From the NCBI GenBank assembly GCA_045531755.1, contig JAZSEP010000102.1:1-46795 (forward strand): a stretch of DNA of 46,795 nucleotides. The letters run 5' to 3'. Source of the stretch: UBA11540 sp045531755 (lineage in GTDB: Bacteria > Bacillota > Clostridia > Oscillospirales > Ruminococcaceae). The notes beneath the pieces are model-generated. The model was not told the origin of the DNA. It worked only from the letters and a program-made list of their open reading frames with translations, and did not search any database. A program made the translations under genes and the position numbers. Shown one piece after another: positions 41,035 to 46,795 of this stretch (position 1 is its first letter; every line of letters begins with the position of its first letter).

Positions 41035-41280
41035 GTGATATAAACCTTGTGACCGAGAGAGTAATCGGACGAATCGTTTCAGAGAGTATGCGCCGTAGGC
41101 TGTGAGCGCATTGACGGAGAATTCGATGAAGTTCACTCGCGAGGGGCTTCCTTGAAATTACAGTAGGGGAGGACGGCAGCTCCGTTATGGCAAAGAGTGT
41201 CCGAATTTTCGGAAACTTGGGTGGTACCGCGGAAGTATAAGCACTTTCGTCCCAATGGGGCGAGAGTGCTTTTTAATTTT
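41035..41280 (+). promoter_or_regulatory. T-box riboswitch (tRNA-Phe sensing) with terminator
   Basis: The T-box core TGGGTGGTACCGCG is at 41218-41231, preceded by a complex stem I region (41040-41150). A likely specifier TTC (Phe) follows GAA at 41122-41124; a second TTC is at 41132-41134. The terminator stem (41239-41253 with 41257-41271, two wobble pairs) ends in a T-run. The antiterminator would pair upstream bases with the T-box core when uncharged tRNA-Phe binds, so pheST rises in phenylalanine starvation. Confidence 0.92.
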
Positions 41281-41308
41281 TAATACAAACCGAAAGGTAG
41301 GTCGAAAT

Positions 41309-42328
41309 ATGAGAAAGGCATTGGAACAAATCGAGGTTGACGCGAAAAAACTCCTCGAAAATGTTTCGGATATCAAGGAGCTTGAAGAGCTCAGAATAAG
41401 ATATCTTGGAAAAAAAGGTGAACTCACCGCAATTCTCAAAAATATGGGTGGACTTTCCGCAGAAGAAAGACCCGTAATAGGTCAGCTTGCAAACAAGGTA
41501 AGAGCAGATATCGAGGGCTACATTTCCGCAAAGCAGGCGGAAATCACCGCGCTTGAAACCACACGCAGACTTGCGGCAGAGAAGCTTGACGTAACTATGC
41601 CCGGCAAGAAGATAGAAATAGGAAAGGTACATCCTCTCAACATCGTTCTCGACGAGCTCAAGGAAATTTTCTTGGGTATGGGCTTTGATATCGCTGAGGG
41701 TCCCGAGGTTGAGCTTGACTACTACAACTTCGAGGTATTAAACCTTCCACCCGACCATCCTGCAAGAGATACACAGGATACCTTCTATATCAACGATAAG
41801 GTGCTCTTGAGAACACAGACCTCTCCCGTACAGGCGAGAGTTATGCAGAGTCAGGAGCCTCCGATAAGAATAATTTCCCCCGGTCGAGTTTTCCGTTCCG
41901 ACGCTGTTGACGCAACGCATTCTCCTCTTTTCCATCAGGTAGAGGGCTTGGTTGTTGATAAGGGCGTTACTATGGGTGACCTCAAGGGAACTCTCGAAAC
42001 CTTTATCAAGCGTCTCTACGGCGACGATGCACAGATACGCTTCAGACCCCACCACTTCCCGTTCACCGAGCCGTCAGCCGAGGTTGACGTAATGTGCTTC
42101 AACTGTCACGGAGAGGGCTGCCGTCTTTGTAAGGGCGAGGGCTGGATTGAAATTCTCGGTTGCGGAATGGTACATCCTACGGTTCTCAAAAACTGTAATA
42201 TTGACCCCGAGGTTTATAACGGCTTTGCGTTTGGAGTCGGACTCGAGAGAATAGTTATGCGCAGATACAATATTGATGATATGCGTATGCTCTATGAGAA
42301 CGATCTCAGATTCTTGAATCAGTTTTAA
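41309..42328 (+). CDS. pheS: Phenylalanyl-tRNA synthetase alpha subunit
   Basis: Catalytic subunit of the (alpha-beta)2 enzyme charging tRNA-Phe. 339 residues, normal length: an N-terminal coiled coil (about 1-85), then class II motifs: PEVELDYYNFEVLN, motif 2 around PGRVFRSDAVDATHSPLFHQVEG, a four-Cys site (CFNCHGEGCRLC) and motif 3 FAFGVGLERIVMRRY. The in-frame extension to 41255 falls in the T-box terminator; the ATG at 41309 has AAAGGTAGG. Confidence 0.97.
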   Translation: MRKALEQIEVDAKKLLENVSDIKELEELRIRYLGKKGELTAILKNMGGLSAEERPVIGQLANKVRADIEGYISAKQAEITALETTRRLAAEKLDVTMPGKKIEIGKVHPLNIVLDELKEIFLGMGFDIAEGPEVELDYYNFEVLNLPPDHPARDTQDTFYINDKVLLRTQTSPVQARVMQSQEPPIRIISPGRVFRSDAVDATHSPLFHQVEGLVVDKGVTMGDLKGTLETFIKRLYGDDAQIRFRPHHFPFTEPSAEVDVMCFNCHGEGCRLCKGEGWIEILGCGMVHPTVLKNCNIDPEVYNGFAFGVGLERIVMRRYNIDDMRMLYENDLRFLNQF

Positions 42329-42341
42329 GGGGTGAAATGTA

Positions 42342-44717
42342 ATGGATCTTTCGATGAAATGGCTCAGTGATTTCGTTGAGCTTGATACAGATATAAAAGA
42401 CTTTGTACATAGAATGACTATGTCGGGCTCCAAGGTTGAAACCTATGAGGTAGAGGGCAGCGACGTTTCTAACGTTGTTGTCGGTAAAATTCTCTCGGTT
42501 GAAAAGCATCCTGACGCCGATAAGCTTGTGGTTTGCCAGCTCGACGTTGGAAAAGAAGCGCCTATACAGATAGTAACAGGTGCGTCAAACGTTTTCCCCG
42601 GAGCTACCGTTCCCGTGGCACTTGATGGTGCAAACCTTCCCGGCGGAATTAAAATCAAGAGAGGAAAACTCCGCGGTGTTGAGAGTAACGGTATGCTTTG
42701 CTCTCTCGCAGAGCTCAACCTCACCACAAACGACTTTCCGTACGCTATAAAGGACGGGATATTTATAATTGAGGAAGAATGCACGGTAGGACAGGATATC
42801 CACGATGCACTCTCTTTGAACGATACCTGCGTGGAGTTTGAGATTACTTCAAACCGCCCCGATTGCCTTTCTGTAATCGGTCTTGCAAGAGAAGCGGCTG
42901 CAACCTACAATATTCCGCTCAAGCTTCACACTCCGAAGTACAGTGAAAACAGCGAGAATATAAACGATATGCTCTCTGCAAGGATTGAAAACAATAAGCT
43001 TTGCAAGAGATATATGGCTAAGGTCGTAAAGAATATAAAGGTCGAGCCCTCTCCTTTGTGGATGAGAGAAAGACTTCGCGCAAGCGGTGTCAGACCTATC
43101 AATAACATAGTTGATATCACAAACTACGTAATGCTCGAATACGGTCAGCCTATGCACGCGTTTGACTATAAGTACGTCACCGACGGTCAGATTATCGTTA
43201 GAAACGCTAAAGAGGGCGAAACCATCGTAACACTCGACGGCGAGGAAAAGAATCTTACAGAATCCATGCTCGTAATTGCCGACAGCAAAAAGCCTATGGC
43301 AGTTGCAGGCGTTATGGGCGGCGAATTCAGCGGAATTATGGATGATACAAACACTATCGTCTTTGAGTCTGCTTGCTTCGATGGTCCCTCTGTTCGTATA
43401 ACTGCAAAGAAGCTCGGTCTTCGTACCGAGAGCTCGGGAAGATTTGAAAAGGGTCTTGACCCCAACAACTGTAAGCCTGCTCTTGACCGCGCCTGTGAGC
43501 TTATCGAAATGCTCGGTGCAGGTGAAATAGTTGGCGGAACCATAGATGAAGGCGACTATGAGGTGGCTCCCACAGTTATCAAATTTGACTGTGATTGGAT
43601 GAACTCCTTCCTCAGTCTCAATGTTTCAAAAGAGGAAATGATAGACATCCTCGCAAGACTCGACTGTAAGGTTGAGGGCGACAATATAATCGTTCCTTCT
43701 TATAGAGCAGACCTTGTACACAAGGCTGATATAGCAGAAGAGATAGCAAGAATTTACGGCTATGACAGAATACCCACAACACAGCTTTCCGGTACCGCTT
43801 GCGCATCCCTCACACCCGAGCAGAAATTCGAGAGAGAAACCAAAAACCTCCTCGTTGCTTCGGGTATGAACGAGGTTGTAACCTTCTCCTTCGTCCCTGC
43901 AAACGTACCTGATAAGCTCAACGTTGCCGAGGATAGCAAGCTCAGAGACTGCGTGGTTATCACAAACCCCATCAGTGAAGATATGAAGGTTATGCGTACC
44001 TCTGCTGCAGGCTCAATGCTTGAGGTTCTTACAAGAAACTTCAACAACCGTAATGCTTCTGCAAAGCTCTTTGAGATTGCAACGGTTTATACCCCTGTTG
44101 AGGGCGAAGACCTTCCCGACGAGCACAGAATAGTGTCGCTGGGTATGTACGGAGAGGGCATTGACTTCTTTGACCTCAAGGGAGTTGTTGACGTTCTTCT
44201 TGCTCGCCTCAATATTAAGGGCGCTGAGATAACCCGTAAAACGGATAACCCCACGTATCACCCCGGAAGATGCGCAGCTGTCGTGATTGACGGCAAGGAA
44301 ATCGGCGTGTTCGGTGAGGTTCATCCCACGGTTTTGAATAACTACGGACTTGATTGCAAGGGATATATTGCAGAGATTGAGCTCCGCGACCTCTTTGCAA
44401 ACGCCGTAACCGAGAAAACATATAAATCGCTTCCCAAATTCCCTGCAACAACCCGTGATATTGCACTTCTTTGTGACGATGACCTCACTGTTGCGGAGCT
44501 TGAGAAGACGATAAGAAACTCCGTTTCCGCAACCATCCTTGAGAACGTAGAGCTCTTTGACGTCTACAAAGGAAAGCAGATTGAAGAGAACAAAAAGAGC
44601 GTTGCATTCAATATCGTTCTTCGCTCCGCTGAGCGCACCCTCACCGATGAGGAAACCGAAGCGGTAATCAAAAAGGTTCTCAAAAATCTCGAAAAAATTG
44701 GTGCAACCCTCAGATAA
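42342..44717 (+). CDS. pheT: Phenylalanyl-tRNA synthetase beta subunit
   Basis: Non-catalytic partner that binds tRNA-Phe and edits Tyr-tRNA. 791 residues, normal length: an N-terminal EMAP/tRNA-binding domain (about 40-150), B3/B4 editing domain (about 205-375; MLEYGQPMHAFDY), B5 (about 400-470), class II-like core (about 490-690) and an FDX-ACB anticodon-binding domain (about 695-790; SLPKFPATTRDIALL). The start has AAGGGGTGAAATGTA, 13 bases after pheS. A terminator follows. Confidence 0.97.
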   Translation: MDLSMKWLSDFVELDTDIKDFVHRMTMSGSKVETYEVEGSDVSNVVVGKILSVEKHPDADKLVVCQLDVGKEAPIQIVTGASNVFPGATVPVALDGANLPGGIKIKRGKLRGVESNGMLCSLAELNLTTNDFPYAIKDGIFIIEEECTVGQDIHDALSLNDTCVEFEITSNRPDCLSVIGLAREAAATYNIPLKLHTPKYSENSENINDMLSARIENNKLCKRYMAKVVKNIKVEPSPLWMRERLRASGVRPINNIVDITNYVMLEYGQPMHAFDYKYVTDGQIIVRNAKEGETIVTLDGEEKNLTESMLVIADSKKPMAVAGVMGGEFSGIMDDTNTIVFESACFDGPSVRITAKKLGLRTESSGRFEKGLDPNNCKPALDRACELIEMLGAGEIVGGTIDEGDYEVAPTVIKFDCDWMNSFLSLNVSKEEMIDILARLDCKVEGDNIIVPSYRADLVHKADIAEEIARIYGYDRIPTTQLSGTACASLTPEQKFERETKNLLVASGMNEVVTFSFVPANVPDKLNVAEDSKLRDCVVITNPISEDMKVMRTSAAGSMLEVLTRNFNNRNASAKLFEIATVYTPVEGEDLPDEHRIVSLGMYGEGIDFFDLKGVVDVLLARLNIKGAEITRKTDNPTYHPGRCAAVVIDGKEIGVFGEVHPTVLNNYGLDCKGYIAEIELRDLFANAVTEKTYKSLPKFPATTRDIALLCDDDLTVAELEKTIRNSVSATILENVELFDVYKGKQIEENKKSVAFNIVLRSAERTLTDEETEAVIKKVLKNLEKIGATLR

Positions 44718-44721
44718 AAAC

Positions 44722-44757
44722 AAAGCTCCGCGCAAAATCGCGGAGCTTTCTCTTGTT
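44722..44757 (+). terminator. Terminator of pheST
   Basis: A perfect 11-bp stem (AAAGCTCCGCG / CGCGGAGCTTT), 6-base loop, then TCTCTTGTTT. Confidence 0.85.
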
Positions 44758-44846
44758 TATACGAGGTGAGTTGGGTCAATCATAGTATTAGTAGAAAAAT
44801 TAACAAAAAGATAACAAATTTTAACGGTAAAAGCCACTGACTTCCT

Positions 44847-44875
44847 TTGACAAATAGTGGTAAAAGAGATATAAT
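44847..44875 (+). promoter_or_regulatory. Sigma-A promoter of the ABC exporter operon
   Basis: -35 TTGACA (44847-44852), 17-bp spacer, -10 TATAAT (44870-44875), a consensus match at both elements. A dyad CCACT (44834-44838) / AGTGG (44856-44860) brackets the -35 and might be an operator. Confidence 0.88.
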
Positions 44876-44917
44876 ATCCCTTGTATGTTTAGATTCTTTT
44901 AGAGGAGCCCATAGACT

Positions 44918-46672
44918 ATGATAAAAACCTTGGCAAAAAGCATACGAGAGTTTAAACGCCCGTCTATTGTGACCTTTTTTCTTATGGTGGGCGAGGTTAT
45001 AATCGAGTGTATCATACCCTTTGTAACCGCAAATCTCGTAAATCAGATTAAAGCAGGAGTAGAAATAAAAACCATACTCTACACGGGACTTATACTCGCT
45101 GTTATGGCAATTATTTCCCTTTGTTGCGGAGCGCTTGCAGGAGTTACAAGCGCAAAAGCCTCCGCAGGCTTTGCGCGCAATCTCAGACACGATATTTTCG
45201 GTCGAATTCAGAACTATTCCTTTGAAAACATCGACCGTTTTTCTTCATCCTCTCTCGTGACCCGACTCACAACCGACATAACCCACGTGCAGATGTCCTA
45301 TATGATGATTATAAGAACAGCGGTACGAAGCCCTTTGATGTTCGTGTTTTCAATCATTATGGCATACATTATGGGCGGCAGACTTGCTACTACGTTTGTT
45401 ATAGTTGTGCCTGTTCTCGCGATTGGTCTGTATTTGATTGCCCGAAAAGCAATGCCCACCTTCAGACGAATTTTCAAGAAATACGACAAGCTCAACGAAT
45501 CTATTGAGGAAAACGTCCGTGCAATGAGAGTTGTTAAAGGTTTTTCCCGTGAGGAATATGAAAAGGAAAAATTCGAGATAGCATCTAACAATATCCGCGA
45601 TGATTTCACGAGAGCAGAACGAATTGTTGCCCTCAATACGCCTTTGATGCAGGTTTGTCTGTATTTCATTATGATTTTTGTCCTGATAGTAGGCTCCGAG
45701 ATTACCATCAGTAGTATGGGATTGGACCTCGATGTCGGACAAATCTCCGCAATGCTGACCTACGGTATGCAGATTATGATGTCCTTGATGATGCTTTCTA
45801 TGATATACGTTATGATAACTATGTCTGCAGAATCAATGAAGCGTATCTGTGAGGTGTTAAACGAAGAGCCTGTTCTTCATAATCCCGAAAACCCTGTTAT
45901 GTCCGTTAAGGACGGCTCGATAGAGTTTAAGGACGTTAACTTCAAATATTCACAGGAAGCCGAAAAGTATGCACTTTTTGACGTTGATATACGCATTGAG
46001 TCTGGTATGACCGTTGGAATTATCGGCGGTACAGGCTCAAGTAAAACGACCTTCGTACAGCTTATTCCTCGTCTGTACGATGCGACTACAGGTTCTGTGT
46101 CTGTAGGCGGAGTAGACGTCAAAAACTACGACATAAAAACCCTGCGTGACAGCGTTGCCGTGGTGCTTCAGAAGAACCTTCTGTTTTCCGGAACAATAAA
46201 GGAGAATCTCCGCTGGGGTAATAGCGATGCAACAGACGAAGAATTGATAGCCGCTTGTAAGCTTGCACAGGCTGACGACTTTGTTTCTTCGTTTCCAAAT
46301 GGCTATGATACCTATATTGAGCAGGGAGGAACAAACGTTTCGGGCGGTCAGAAGCAGAGACTCTGTATTGCAAGAGCCCTGCTCAAGAAACCGAAAATAC
46401 TCATTCTTGACGACTCCACAAGCGCGGTTGACACAAAGACCGATGCGCTTATAAGAAAAGGCTTCAAGGAATTCATACCTCAAACAACCAAGATTATTAT
46501 TGCTCAGCGTATTGCCTCTGTCGAGGATGCGGATATGATTATCGTAATGGACAACGGAAAGATTTCAGCTATGGGCAATCACAACCAATTGCTTAAATCA
46601 AGCGAAATCTACCGTGAAATATACGAACAGCAGACGAACGGAGGGGATAACGATGACAAAGCAGACGCATAA
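44918..46672 (+). CDS. ABC exporter half-transporter, degenerate-site subunit
   Basis: A 584-residue type IV ABC exporter half: an N-terminal six-helix membrane domain (about 1-315) and a C-terminal ATPase domain (about 335-575). Walker A is GGTGSSKTT (370-378) and the signature is NVSGGQKQR. In Walker B the catalytic Glu is replaced by Asp499 (LILDDSTS), and the switch His by Gln530 (IIAQR). These changes mark the degenerate-site subunit of heterodimeric exporters such as TM287/288 and BmrCD, which export drugs or peptides. The substrate is unknown. The start has AGAGGAG at 10-11 bases. The end overlaps the partner gene by 20 bases. Confidence 0.93.
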   Translation: MIKTLAKSIREFKRPSIVTFFLMVGEVIIECIIPFVTANLVNQIKAGVEIKTILYTGLILAVMAIISLCCGALAGVTSAKASAGFARNLRHDIFGRIQNYSFENIDRFSSSSLVTRLTTDITHVQMSYMMIIRTAVRSPLMFVFSIIMAYIMGGRLATTFVIVVPVLAIGLYLIARKAMPTFRRIFKKYDKLNESIEENVRAMRVVKGFSREEYEKEKFEIASNNIRDDFTRAERIVALNTPLMQVCLYFIMIFVLIVGSEITISSMGLDLDVGQISAMLTYGMQIMMSLMMLSMIYVMITMSAESMKRICEVLNEEPVLHNPENPVMSVKDGSIEFKDVNFKYSQEAEKYALFDVDIRIESGMTVGIIGGTGSSKTTFVQLIPRLYDATTGSVSVGGVDVKNYDIKTLRDSVAVVLQKNLLFSGTIKENLRWGNSDATDEELIAACKLAQADDFVSSFPNGYDTYIEQGGTNVSGGQKQRLCIARALLKKPKILILDDSTSAVDTKTDALIRKGFKEFIPQTTKIIIAQRIASVEDADMIIVMDNGKISAMGNHNQLLKSSEIYREIYEQQTNGGDNDDKADA

Positions 46673-46795
46673 ACCCAAAATGAACACTTTGGCACGTATC
46701 CTCAAGCTGCTTTTTAGCAGCTACCCCGTACTGCTTCCGGTCACTGCATTTTGTATCATCTTTTCTGCAGCAACCGCAACTGCTCCGTCAATCTT
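46653..46795 (+). CDS. ABC exporter partner half-transporter (5' end only)
   Basis: A frame opening at ATG 46653, inside the last codons of the preceding ABC gene and preceded by GGAGGGGATAACG. It runs to the window edge. The first 47 residues begin MTKQTHKPKMNTLARILKLL and enter a hydrophobic segment (LLPVTAFCIIFSAATATAPSI), as in the first membrane helix of an exporter half. By gene order it should be the partner carrying the complete ATPase site. Confidence 0.85.
   Translation, partial: MTKQTHKPKMNTLARILKLLFSSYPVLLPVTAFCIIFSAATATAPSI

Noticed and set aside
1..46795. CRISPR array, tRNA or rRNA genes, insertion sequence or prophage
   Set aside because: No regularly spaced repeats, no structural RNA signatures other than the T-box, and no transposase, integrase or phage protein motifs were seen.

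Overview
The window looks like chromosome of a spore-forming member of the Clostridia, probably a gut-type Oscillospirales/Ruminococcaceae-like lineage. The sequence support is a recognisable Spo0A, a YtfJ/GerW-type sporulation gene next to scpAB and a D-Ala-D-Ala carboxypeptidase, a phenylalanyl-tRNA synthetase operon behind a T-box leader, type III glutamine synthetase, DUF1836 and DUF2953 proteins, Gram-positive ribosome binding sites and sigma-A promoters, and a partial GH36 alpha-galactosidase. The genus is an inference only.

Bases 1-18200 are an accessory region rich in cell-envelope sensing genes. In order: a partial alpha-galactosidase (-); a DUF11-repeat protein (-); ECF sigma module A (sigma factor, membrane partner and a lipoprotein that duplicates the partner's outer domain, all -); an ArsR regulator with an SdpI-type membrane protein (+) behind a clear operator; a DUF4097 protein coupled to a LiaF-like protein (-); ECF sigma module B (sigma, membrane partner, large lipoprotein, -); a GMP synthase lacking its glutaminase domain (-); a DUF1836 protein with a lipoprotein beta-propeller (-); a flavin reductase plus an SPFH protein (+); and a BlaI/BlaR1-type pair (+) whose sensor carries Ig-like modules instead of a penicillin-binding domain. 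One domain recurs in the module B lipoprotein, the BlaR1-type sensor and a lipoprotein at 33.7-35.1 kb, which suggests a shared envelope-sensing vocabulary.

Bases 18200-30400 are mostly housekeeping. They hold an M23/LysM/G5 cell-wall hydrolase (-), then a seven-gene operon (+; M50 protease, scpA, scpB, DUF2953, ytfJ, D,D-carboxypeptidase, rluB) with its own promoter and terminator, an unknown 125-residue protein with pcrA, and the NAD(P)HX repair enzyme with a lipoprotein.

Bases 30400-46795 hold glutamine synthetase III (-) with a hairpin leader, an AraC regulator (-), a divergent lipoprotein (+), spo0A (-) with tandem Spo0A-type boxes upstream, uvrB-uvrA (+), the T-box-pheS-pheT operon (+), and a two-gene ABC exporter (+) whose second gene is cut by the window end. 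I saw no rRNA, tRNA, insertion sequence, prophage or CRISPR array.
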